A stretch of 64,000 bases of DNA from Psilocybe azurescens (lineage: Eukaryota > Basidiomycota > Agaricomycetes > Agaricales > Agrocybaceae). Location of the stretch: contig JAJIRX010000512.1 of assembly GCA_023853785.1 (NCBI GenBank), positions 62,001-126,000 of the forward strand. The letters run 5' to 3'. The notes beneath the pieces were generated by a model. That model was not told the origin of the DNA. It saw nothing but the letters and a program-made list of their open reading frames with translations, and made no database searches. Positions 23,948 to 34,028 of the stretch are shown here, piece by piece. Each line of letters begins with the position of its first letter. The stretch's first letter is position 1. The translations under genes and the position numbers were made by a program.

Positions 23948-25419
23948 TTAGACAGAGCTGAAGTAATCTCGGATAGCTGTTTCATAGCGACTCTCACGTT
24001 CAACTGCCTTGAAAAACATATTAGACTCGCAGTCCCGGATACGTTGTGACAGTGGGTTCCGACCATCTGGGCCGGTTAGATTAGATACTGTAGATCGCAT
24101 CAGCGGCTGTGCACAGCGCTTTGTAGTGAGAGAACAACACACTTTGCCCGCGAACGCTATACTGCGTGGCCGAGCATTCCGAGCCTTGCCAGACACGAGC
24201 TGCTAGGGTAGGCCGGATTGGCCTACTCCAACATGCTTGTAAAAAAGAAGATTTGGCGGCGGTTAACATCCTCAATTGCAATAAAAGGGGAAGTGCTGGC
24301 TGCCTCAAAGAATTGAGAGAGCGCCTCCGGGATGACCTTAGTGGACGGATCTGCGAACCAAGAGTTTAGCGGAGGGGATCGCCAAAACAAGAAAAGAGCG
24401 ATCGCTAGATGCTTACCTTCGGTAGACAAAATGTCAAACTTGTCGGTTCTAGCACGTTTTGGAACCAGTGGCTGCATAGAGGGACACCTTGAGAAAAGAA
24501 TGTCCTTTAGTATCAACTCCAGGGACTTGATCGTAGTCCAGTATAATCACCTCGGGGGCGTTTATCACTAGACTTGTAAGAGCCCTAGCTTTATTATCAT
24601 TCATGTCAAGTGACCTAATGAAAAGGAGGACATACCTTGCTGGTATCAGTGGCCGATCGCTTACTACGAGACTTCTTAGTAGTGGAACTAATGATCTCGA
24701 CATCATCGTCAACGACCATAGGGGCGGACTGATGCAGAGAATGTTAGGGAATCGCTCGATAGCACAGATAAGCAGCTTACGTCGGAAAATTCCTCCTGAG
24801 GATAGAAAGTAAGCTCAGGGTTGCTACAAGTGGAGGAGACAAACTCCACCTCTCCAGATTCATCAGTAGGGCGAGTCTGGTGAAGAAGATTGCCAATCCT
24901 TTGAATCTGAAGGGCGAGTTGGGCTATAGAGAGAGAAAAAACCGATCGCTGTAACACTCACAACCGGGGTTTCGTCCTCTGCGGCCTTGGTAGGAGATGC
25001 AGCGTTGAGTTGGGCCTCGCGATCGGCATGAATTCCTTTGCAGATCGCCCCAATAATGTGATACTCGGGAGTATAGCGATACAGTTTGGAATCGAACGAG
25101 TGGCAGCTCTGAAGCCCTTTTCGCAAACCGAAAACGATCTCACAAGGATCCCCAAGTTGATTAATGATAGCAGCATGGCCCTTCCAGCCCACCTAGTAGA
25201 AAGCAAAAACAATCAAATACTAGTACAGGTTTAAGGATGTCAAAAACTCACAAGGAACCGTGCCGCTTCATTCAACAACGGATAATTGACAGCTGCGGTT
25301 TCAGCAGTAGGAATCCAGTCCTTAGGAGCATGGTGAAGGGCTCGGAACGTAAAATTCGTAGCATACGCAACAGATGGCACAAGAGATATAGCAGTTGCTT
25401 CTGAAGTGAGAACAGGCAT
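23948..25419 (-). pseudogene. Antisense cargo gene Z of element B (unknown nuclear-type protein)
   Basis: Minus-strand exons inferred at 25419-25252, 25192-24962, 24923-24781 and 24728 onward, all with GT-AG borders. A TATA-like ATATAAG-type stretch lies upstream (near 25465). Exon 1 begins MPVLTSEATAISLVPSVAYA. Exon 2 is well kept (GWKGHAAIINQLGDPCEIVF, SKLYRYTPEYHIIGAICKGI). Later exons are acidic, then basic (DDDVEIISSTTKKSRSKR, PKRARTDKFDIL), which resembles nuclear targeting. The end near 23948 contains a short Cys run and ESRYETAIRDYFSSV. No known family was recognised. Frame breaks occur after the fourth exon. Confidence 0.45.
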
Positions 25420-25883
25420 GATAAAGTGAGGGAGATCGCTTGACAATAGGGGCGATCCCTCTTATACTGGAACCCTCTCATAGAAAGATCAATGGGCGAA
25501 GCGATCGCTCGACAAGATCTGCAGAGGTAAAAAAGACACTGAGCAAGCACGTGATAGACATTTGCAAATCAGTTCGTATGTAAAACAAGCCTAATACGAA
25601 GTGATTAGAAAACTGATGCAGCTAATTTCACGAAACTACGGGCGGAAATGGTCCGAATTTCCTCTATATTTCCAGGATGGAAAGCAATAGAACGGTGACG
25701 AAGAGGAGCACTATAACACTTAAAGATGGCTGAATACTCCAAACGACGGCACTCCAAAGTCAATAGGAAGTGGCGGATAGGAAAAATGGTTCTCAGAGCG
25801 CTGTAGTATTCGGTACCGTCGTAAAAAGCCCGGATCAGCTGAAAAAGGCTCCATCAGTTGCTAAACCCATCTAGTAAAAGTGA

Positions 25884-26451
25884 TTAGCGCTTACACGGGA
25901 TGAGGTAAGGATCACTGTTGGGGGGAAACCTTGGCACCGTCGGGTCTGACATGAGAGTGAAAAACTGATGGAACTGAGCTCCCCAAGCAATGGGTGCTGC
26001 GCACACGGAACCAGTGATACGCAGCCGTCTGAAACGCTTGACCGGAGTATTGCCCAAAGTGAATGTCACCACGAGGAATTGCCAACTAAGAAATCATGAG
26101 TCTAGCCAACATTAACTTCTGATAACTGTTTCTACGCACCAAGAGATGAGTCAGTTGGATGAGCTCTGCCAAAGGGGGACGACCGGAACTAGGTTGTTCT
26201 TTCTGTTTCTGGTAGAACGCCCGCTTGAATTTCTGGTTAGCAGCGTTGAGGTCGTACAACAAATTGTGATAAGCAACAGGATCGCTCGTAGGGTTCATAA
26301 TTTCGGGAACCTGGTAAAATAGCGCCTTGATCTTGGGGGCTAGGTCTTCATATTCGTCGGCGACAGCATAACGAAAATCAAGGTCCTCATAGAAGACCTG
26401 GCTGGGGGGAATTTGAACAGGCACGTAGAGATTAGGCAAAGGATTAGACAT
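25884..26451 (-). pseudogene. Antisense coding block Y2 of element B
   Basis: Open from an ATG at 26451 (MSNPLPNLYVPVQIPP) through FYEDLDFRYAVADEYEDLAP and helical KIKALFYQVPEIMNP to a stop at 26086; then another frame 26072-25884 (FTLGNTPVKRFRRLRITGSV). It may be a separate gene or the continuation of gene Y, whose third exon ends at 26566. Composition and the lack of a shadow gene on the other strand support coding. Function unknown. Confidence 0.42.
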
Positions 26452-26565
26452 TGGTCTATACAAGACAGATAGGCTATCTAAAGCTACTTATGTGTTTAGT
26501 CAATCCGGCCAAGGCGAGTGGGGAGAATCGTGGATCGCTGAGGGAGATCCCCTTCGAGCGATCAC

Positions 26566-27373
26566 CTTGCGGTTGGACTTCCATATCCCATGCGGCTCCA
26601 AGCGGACGCCCAATTGGAAACTGGCGAAAAGGTGAACATATTCCTGACGCCGGGCAGCCAATATTGATAGGCGCAAGTAGGGAGGAAGTAATTGGTTATT
26701 CAGAAATTGTTGATTGCTTTGGATCCACGAGGTATAAAGAGTCTAGACTCTCTAACGCTCAGTATGGGTTTCTAAGCATTTAGTGAATGAAAAGTTTTAC
26801 CTGTCGAATAGGCCGACTAATGACGGGACCAATGGCACGGAAACTGGGGACCTCCGGTCGGGCGATCAGAACATAGATATGGTCGTGAAGACGTCCGGGT
26901 GGTAGACCCACGGGGCCTAGTTGAATCCAGGACTTGGCAAGGTCAACAAAAATTATGCCTACTTCGTTTTCATATTTGATGTCAGCAATGTCGAACTGTA
27001 GCTAAGATGGGGATCAGTAAGTGTTATCATCAGGACAAAAGTCATAGAGTAACGTATGAGCTGTACAGTGGCTAGAATTAAGGATTGCAGAGGTGGTACG
27101 AAACCTAGGACGGGGTCCACTTGGCGCTTCAACGCCCGAATCTGGCATCCATGTTTGAAAATGCAATACGCATCGAGAAGCTTGCGAAGGCTTGGACGTC
27201 GGTCAATGGCAGAAGAGTAAGGGTGCTGGCGATACCTCTGGATAGCACTCTCATCCAAGTGATAATACTCGCTCAGTGCACGCTGATAGTACGGCGTTGT
27301 GTGAGGGAATGTAATCAGAGGCGATCCTCTCCTCGGCTAAGCGCGCGATGGGTGGAACAACAGGTGGATCCAT
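26566..27373 (-). pseudogene. Antisense cargo gene Y of element B
   Basis: Exons 27373-27067, 27001-26801 and 26771-26566 with GT-AG introns of about 65 and 29 nt (the second intron may be misjudged). It starts MDPPVVPPIARLAEERIASD; after a one-base shift it continues YYQRALSEYYHLDESAIQRY and LRKLLDAYCIFKHGCQIRAL. Exon 2 is fully open (KYENEVGIIFVDLAKSWIQL, PPGRLHDHIYVLIARPEVPS). Exon 3 has a second shift, then LRLSILAARRQEYVHLFASF. Element A keeps the first exon at 7680-7830. No recognised domain; probably a mixed helical protein of unknown role. Confidence 0.5.
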
Positions 27374-27479
27374 GGCTACGGGACAAGACGAACTATGTCG
27401 ATTCTCCTTTATAGGGGGATCGCCCGGGTCAGGTATAACTTATGGAATCCACACATGGTCGGCCGCTGTAGTACACATA

Positions 27480-28010
27480 ATTCAATGTGAATGCTTGGCA
27501 ATCTCTACACAACTAGGGAGTTGTGATCTTTAGTTGGGGGAGAGCGATCACCATATGTAGCGATCGCTATGTAAAAAGCAATCACCACGTGGGTAGAGGA
27601 CTTAGAAATTCTGTGACTTTGAAATTTTTGCGATTCTCTAACAATTTTGAAAGCGACATAGCAATAAGCAAAAGCAATAGTAGACAGTACTGAAGCCTCT
27701 ACAAAGCAAAAGATAACATGGAATAATTGAGAAAAGACTTAATATAACCTGTTTGCCTAAAGGAAGCCTTCAGCTGACCAAAAGAAAAGGGTTTCATTAC
27801 AAAAGAATTATGAAATACAAGTAAGCTACTATAGGAAGAAACCCTGAAAAAGATCCTAAGTAGTACGCAAAATGTGCACAAGAGAAGAGTACTGCTATAT
27901 AAAAAACATATAAAGTCCCAAGAAAGAGAGGGTGAAAAGCAGTCATTGAGCGAGCTGGGCCTTCTTGGAGGGGGCGATCGTCCTCAGACTCTTCGGCAGA
28001 TCCTTCAGAA
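27480..28010 (-). other. Conserved 3' region of gene X (element B)
   Basis: Non-coding DNA between genes X and Y, collinear with element A 7088-7565. It contains GTTTCTTCC followed by CATAATTCTTTTGTAATGAA on the minus strand. Probably the 3' untranslated region of gene X and the start of the gene Y promoter. Confidence 0.5.
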
Positions 28011-28017
28011 AACGGAG

Positions 28018-29873
28018 TCAGAGGACTCCTCCATTCACGGCAGGGGGAGCCTTCTGGGGCGATCCCCCGTCCTCGGAAGAACTCTCTCCTCCACTGTCAG
28101 ATGAGACAGACTCGGTGGGGTCCTCACTGGACTCTTTGTCACTGGGAGCTTCCTCGGCCTCCAAATCGAGCATGGGATGATCATCAGAGGGTCGAGGGAC
28201 AGGAGGGACGAAGTTCCCGTCGTCATCCAGATAGCCGGATTCTTGAAGCAGCTGATAAAGCTGCGGGAATCGCTCGAGATGGCGAGGGGGAAGGGCTTCG
28301 AAGGAGTTCGTGCAAATTTCGGAGAGGGGAATCGCCCACTTCGAAAGGGTCCTCAAGATCAAAAAGAGAGAAGGCGATGGCCGCTCGTCGAAGCGCTTCG
28401 TCACCATCAAACAAGGGGGGCTAAAAACGTTTTCGGCGGTGGGGAAGTTGTGGACAATCGCCTGAAGGGTCTCGGAGAGGCGGAACTCTAAATCAAGCGT
28501 GCGAGACTGGAGTCGGGCGGCGTGGTCGATCGCCTCGACCTCAAGGCGACAGCGCATCCCGCAAATCCCGACATAGCAAGCGTAGGGCTAAAAGAAATCT
28601 GTTAAAAAAGCATACCGGGGGTAAAACTGCAAAAGATAGAAACTTACCGTTGCTCGAAAGTGATCCCATCTGAGCGTACCGGTTGTACAGACGCATCTGG
28701 ACAGGTGGGGGAGCGCCGGAAAGAGCATGATTTTGGTTTTGGCCTCTGGCAAGGTCCACAACGCTTCGCCAAGGCCGGCCGGAATGTACAGGCCGAAGGT
28801 GTGTTTGACAAAACACACTGGGCGCCAAATCATCAGAGGCTGGCAAAACACTTAAAGTCAGAAATAACCAGTCAGATAAAGCAAAAGTGACCTACAACAG
28901 ACTTGTGATTGCCTAGATCAGCGAGCTCGTGGGCAGCGATAGGAGGATCGTCTGGACTCGCTGCCCGCAGAACAGGCTCACCAGGGTTCGCCCTCGAGTG
29001 CAGCGATCGCCGTCGATTTCTTGCGATCGTATGAGTTGGCGTGGACTCCTCGTTGGCCAGTCGTTGACTTAGCGGCTCCACGTTTTCGTTTGGCAGGAGG
29101 ATCAACGGGTGCGGGAGTCATGTCGGGAGAGGGCGATCGCTGAACGCCGCTTGGACCTGCTACGGGGGTGGAGGGAAGAGCGCGGTGGCGACGGTCCTCA
29201 GCCTGAGCGAACATCTCCAGTATCTCCATCGGACGGAGAGGTGGGGATGCAGCAACTGGAGAAACCGGAGGAGGGGTAAGGGCGCGAGCTTTACCTTTCC
29301 CTTTGACGCGACGAGAGGGCACTGATCTGGTGGGCTGAGGACCAGAGGAGGTAGCGATCGCCTCGACAGTCGGGCTAAGAGGGGCGATTCCCACCGAAGA
29401 CCGAAGAAAGGCAGCACCGGCCAGACTATGCACGTCCCAAGATACCGTATTCTCCTAAAAAGAAGTAGTCACGGCTGTAAAATAAAAGTCGCAAAACAAA
29501 GTGATAAAAAGACCTACCGTGGTGAACGGGCCGCGAGGAAAAAGGTGTTGGTACATCTCGAAGGTCCAAGACCGTGCCCTAACAAACAAGAAAATGTGTT
29601 GTGAAAGTGTGCGGCGTACACTTATCGCGAACTCAGATTCTTCGAAATCTTTGTCCTCATATTGGAGGAGATGGTTGGACTAATAGAAAAAGTTGAGAAA
29701 AGAGAAAAAAAATAAAGCGGGAATTGTACTACTCACCAGATGAGCTTGCATTTCACCGAGTACGACGGCGGCTTCCTCATGCGTCAGTCGATCCTCAGCG
29801 AACGGAGCTTTGTGGGGCGAAGTTCCCAGGCTTGTTGCAGATGGTGAAGGATTTCTTGCGAAGAAGGGGGCAT
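28018..29873 (-). pseudogene. Antisense cargo gene X, copy B
   Basis: Five exons: 29873-29737, 29679-29518, 29454-28896, 28838-28648 and 28587-28018. Introns are 57-63 nt, GT-AG, at the same positions as copy A. Exon 1 (MPPSSQEILHHLQQAWEL) has a frame change before HKAPFAEDRLTHEEA. Exon 2 is fully open (162 nt), ending PRGPFTT. Exon 3 carries a proline-rich part with VASTP/LPSTPVAGPSG and a basic PPAKRKRGAAKS signal. Exon 4 keeps most of the Cys cluster (RCGPCQRPKPKSCSF) but in two frames. Exon 5 has PRHLERFPQLYQLLQESGYL and an acidic tail. Copies A and B are broken at different places, so the gene was intact in their ancestor. Likely nuclear and DNA-binding by inference. Confidence 0.62.
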
Positions 29874-29934
29874 GATATTGGAAAAGTAGCAAAAGAGGGG
29901 TGTAGGTGTGCCGCTAGCCAGTAAATCGCCCCAG

Positions 29935-29942
29935 CTTTTATG
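29935..29942 (-). promoter_or_regulatory. TATA-like box of antisense gene X (element B)
   Basis: CATAAAAG on the minus strand, about 62 bp before the ATG at 29873, followed by CTGGGGCG as in element A. The region between here and 30010 is also similar to A 5060-5127. Confidence 0.5.
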
Positions 29943-30304
29943 TGAAAAAATGTGTACGGCAGCGACGATCGAGAAGCGCCGAAAGACTAAAGTTAAATTG
30001 ACGCCCAAAGAAACCCGCTAATGAGACGGTGATCTCTGTGCCTAATTATAGGCATGGCTATTAATAAACATCACGGCGATCACGGATATCTGAAGGGGAT
30101 CGCGGGACGAGATATCTCAGCAAGGGGCGATCGCTGCCTAACGTTGAGGGTATCCTCCCACTGGAACATAGTGAACTCCTGATAGGAATAAACTGAACTT
30201 GTAATAACCGTACTTGGCAAAAATCAGAGGGAGTGCATCTTCGGACAAACCCAAAGTAATAGTGAAACCAAGTGAGCGATCGACTGAGGACAGTCATCTT
30301 TTAG

Positions 30305-30322
30305 TTGGGGGAGATGAAAGGG
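30305..30322 (+). other. Polypurine tract of element B
   Basis: TTGGGGGAGATGAAAGGG ends directly at the 3' LTR start. The same purine-rich stretch abuts the LTR of element A. It is the expected primer site for plus-strand DNA synthesis. Confidence 0.75.
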
Positions 30323-30982
30323 TGTAAACCATTCTGAACTTACAATTCATAGTGAGATACAGAGGCCCTTATTTTTGCGATTGCGGTCCATTTCCTTCCT
30401 TTTCTCTTAGTCTCTTTCAATTATCACAAGCCAAAGTATCTATTTAGTCTATAAAAACAGCCCTGTATCTTAGAATAGGAACCAAGTAATCTACACCCCA
30501 GATTTGATATCAGAATTTACTCTGAATAAGAATTCTAGTGTTAACACTTGAGGACTAGTGATTTGTGTGATAAGAGATCGAACACTGCAGTTCACCTTAA
30601 GCAATTAGGGCGCTACCTGGTTTCGTGAGCGATCGCCATTGTGGTATTCAACGTCAGGTCTATTAGACTTAATAAAGAGAACTGTTAAGTGTCCCATGCA
30701 CACTTCGCCCCCCAAAAGCGGTCCCCTTGATATTGGTGATCGCCCTCACATAGAGAGATCGCCCTTACTATTCCAGTGCCTTGTGTGTACTCGTCTGTAA
30801 AAGAGTTCCCTAGCTACTAGTGATCACCTCAGAGCGATCGTCTAAGTCTGTACTCTGCTAAAAACTAGTTATTGTGATAAGCCTTACAAGCTTACCCTCC
30901 CAGATCGAACTGATCAATATAAATATTTGATTGGGTGTTGTGTATTGGGCCATTACAAAGACACCCCGCACTAAACATCTCA
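30323..30982 (+). repeat. 3' LTR of element B, internally deleted
   Basis: 660 bp against 1915 bp for the 5' LTR, with the same ends. One deletion of about 890 bp joins the sequence after 14600 to that at 15498 of the 5' copy. A second of about 370 bp joins points near 15790 and 16160, with ATAA shared at the junction. The tandem duplication of the 5' LTR is lost in the second deletion. Confidence 0.85.
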
Positions 30983-31039
30983 GCGCATGGTGCTATTGCC
31001 CTGGTCGTGATGTGTGTATGTTACATTTTAATCTGTTTA

Positions 31040-31367
31040 CAATGGCATGACAAGTGCTAACCACTCTACCAGATTCGCAGCTGCCTTGATGAATGGCGAT
31101 CTGGAACCCATGAGAAAAAACTTTGGCGAAAAAGCATATGGGCAGATACACTCTGCCATGCTAGCGCTTGATAGACAAGGTCAGAACATATGACTACCAT
31201 AAATGTGTTCTTGAGGACAATCGTCGTCGTTGGGCAGCAATGGGGATGTAAGTAATCAATACACTATTTCCTCTGAACTCACCTCAAAATGTATGAGTAA
31301 TAGGAGGCAACTTCAGGCTCGTGATGATATGGTCAACCCATATAACTTTGAACCCGTACTTGACTGA
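31040..31367 (+). pseudogene. 3' end of an unrecognised gene
   Basis: The first part reads RFAAALMNGDLEPMRKNFGE with KAYGQIHSAMLALDRQG. After a frame change comes YHKCVLEDNRRRWAAMGM; an intron at 31248-31303 (GTAAGT...TAG) then joins in phase to RQLQARDDMVNPYNFEPVLD and a stop at 31365-31367. The clean final splice supports a real gene. It lies 60 bp from the end of the 3' LTR of element B, so its 5' part may have been cut off. No family recognised. Confidence 0.45.
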
Positions 31368-31850
31368 TTGTGTGGGCTGTATATATCGTATTTCTTCTTC
31401 GTATTGTCTCAGAAGTGGTAGTCCTCTTTACAGTAATCGTCGTAGAACTAATTTAATGGATACGAAATTTTACCTGGTCATTTCATTTGAACCCCACATT
31501 GTACAGGCTTTTCAATTGGCTAATCAAGGTATAATATTAGAGGATGGTAAGTGGTCTGTAATGCTGCCCTTGTCTATATACTGCTATGTAGTAGGATGAG
31601 GGATTCTACAGGTTATCATGGATTCTAATAGATGATACTATGGATTGTGATATGGGATTCTATGGATTATAGTATGTAATGCTATGGACATAATTAGGCA
31701 GTGCTATCTAGAGGTATATAGCACTCCATAACAACCAGAATAAATTACATACAAGTGATGAAAGACTATCTAAATGGGGACCTTTGCTAAACTACTCGGA
31801 TGCTATAGAGTACTACACGAAGCGCTCTGTAGTATTTCTGATTTTGCTGA
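31368..31850. other. No gene recognised
   Basis: AT-rich spacer with a few short degenerate repeats of ATTCTATGGATT at about 31610-31690. A 92-codon plus-strand frame (31321-31599) shows no domain. Confidence 0.35.
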
Positions 31851-33540
31851 TGTATCACTAGGCAAAAACGCGAAACAGTGAAGGCCAGTTGAGAATTAAA
31901 AGTTCCTGTTGTAAAAGTCCGACAGTCTATATTGATAGGCAAAAACACGAAACGGTGAAGCCAAATTGATAATTAAAAGACCATGTCGTGAAAGTCCAAT
32001 GGACTATCAAATTGACGGTTTAACTGATATCAATTTTGATATTGACGTTGGAATATCGGTGGGGAAAAATAGGAAACGGTGAAGCCAAATTGTCTTTAAA
32101 AGATCATGCAGTGAAAGTCCAACATAATGGCTGACCATCAAACCGACCATCAAACCGATATGAATGTTGATGTTGACTTTGGTATATCGGTAGGCAAAAA
32201 AGCGAAACAGTGAAGCCCAGTTTACAATTAAAAGGCCCAGTCGTAAAAGTCTGACAGACTATATCAGTAGACAAAAATGTGAAACGGTGAAGCCAAATTG
32301 ATAATTAAAAGACCATGTCATGAAAGTCCAATGGACTATCTAATCGACGGTTGAACCATTCCCAATGTTGATGTTGACGTTGGTATAGTGGTAGGCAAAT
32401 AAGCTAAACGGTGAACCCCAGTTGACAATTAAAAGGCACTGTTGTAAAAGTCTGACGGACTATATCGGTAGGCAAAAATGCGAAACGGTGAAGCCAAACT
32501 GACAATTGAAAGCCCATGTCGTGAAAGTTCTACGGACTATCAAATCGACGGTTGAATTGATATCAATGTGGATATTGACATTGGAATATCGGTGGGGGAA
32601 CAAGGGAAACGGTGAAGCCAAGTTGTCTTTGAAAGACCATGTAGTGAAAGTTCAACATAATGGCTGACCATCAAACCGACGATCAAACCAATATGAATGT
32701 TGATGTTGACTTTGGTATATCGGTAGGCAAAAAAGTGAAATGGTTAAGCTTAGTTGACAATTAAAAGGCCCTGTCTTAAAAGTGTGACGGACTATATTGG
32801 TAGGCAAAAATGCGAAACGGTGAAGGCTAGTTTACAATTAAAAGGCCCTGTCGTAAAAGTCTGATAGACTATATTGGTAGGCAAAAACGCGAAACGTTGA
32901 AACCAAACTGGTAATTAAAAGACCATGTCGTGAAATTCCAACGGACTATCAAATCAACGGTTGAACCAATCTCAGTGTCGATGTTGACGTTGGTATATCG
33001 GTAGGGAAAAAAAGGTAATGGTGAAGCCGTTGTCTTTAAAAGACCATGTAGTGAAAGTCTGACATAATGACTGACCATCAGACCGACCATCAAACCAATA
33101 TGAACATTGATGTTGATGTTGGTATAGCAGTGGGCAAAAAAGCTAAACGTTGAAGCCAAGTTGATAATTAAAAGACTATGTTGTGAAAGTCTGACGGACT
33201 GAACGACCATTGAACCAATGATTAAGCCAATAAGAATGTTGATGTTGATGTTGGTATATCGGTAGGCAAAAAAACGAAATGGTGAACCCCAGTTTACAAT
33301 TAAAAGGCCCCGTTGTAAAAGTCTGACAGACTATATCTGTAGGTAAAAACGCCGAAACGGTAAGCCAAAGTGATAATTAAAAGACCATTTTGTGGAAGTC
33401 TAATGGACTATCAAATTGATGTTTGAACTGATATCAATATTGAAATTGACATTGGAATATTGGTAGGGGCAAAAGGGAAATGGTGAAGGCAAGCTGCCTT
33501 TAAAGGACCATGTAGTGACAGTCCAACATGCACTGCTGGC
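31850..33540. repeat. Satellite with about 330-bp higher-order unit
   Basis: Degenerate tandem array of about 1.7 kb. Monomers of about 77 and 127 bp share GGCAAAAA, then CGAAACGGTGAAGCC, AATTAAAAG and GTGAAAGTC. They are ordered short-long-long to form a roughly 330-bp unit (starts near 31860, 32190, 32405, 32740 and 33285, with some missing monomers). Long monomers end in an inner ATGTTGATGTTGACGTTGG micro-repeat. The minus-strand frame 33210-32869 is a by-product of the repeat. Confidence 0.8.
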
Positions 33541-34028
33541 AACAGATTATTTAAGGCGACCAAAAAGATTGAAAAAATTAATTAAACGTGTTTGCGTTTT
33601 TTCAACCATTTTCCCGATCATAAAATGTATCTAAAAGTCTTTCTTGTTGGCATCTATAAATGCCTGTTAAAGGTAACCTTTATGTCCTAATTTTAGCAGC
33701 AAACAGACTTTACATTTATATATAATTTTGACTGTATATGGATTTAACTGACACGCTCAGTTTGTTCACTATTGTCTTGTGCAACAATTGAAGAATGTTT
33801 TGGAACAAAAATTTCTTAATATGTCTTAAATTTCACGAAAGATTTATCAAACATCAAAAATGAATTATTTCTGGAAAAGTTTTCCAGAGCGGACAATTGT
33901 ACAAAATTAAAGTATTTATAAAAGGAAACAATAAATCGCGTACTGAGGCCCTCGCTGACAGTGGCGATAAGCGGGTGCATCTCAGCAGCGGGTTGACAAG
34001 AGATTGTCCACAAGGGACTATATAACAA
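33541..34028. other. No gene recognised
   Basis: AT-rich spacer between the satellite and the next gene. Nothing supported. Confidence 0.35.

Larger units (their letters stand above)
14550..30982 (+). mobile_element. Ty3/gypsy LTR retrotransposon B with antisense gene block
   Basis: About 16.4 kb: 5' LTR 14550-16464, candidate primer site 16467-16483, gag, protease, RT, RNase H and integrase on the plus strand (16515-23683), then 6 kb of genes on the minus strand (29873 to 23948), polypurine tract and a shortened 3' LTR (30323-30982). Integrase downstream of RT/RNase H places it in Ty3/gypsy. Pol is broken by frameshifts and a 206-bp insertion. No target-site duplication was found next to the LTRs. 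Confidence 0.88.

Noticed and set aside
32869..33210. 113-codon minus-strand frame in the satellite
   Set aside because: It spans several repeat units and its sequence repeats with them; a by-product of the satellite.
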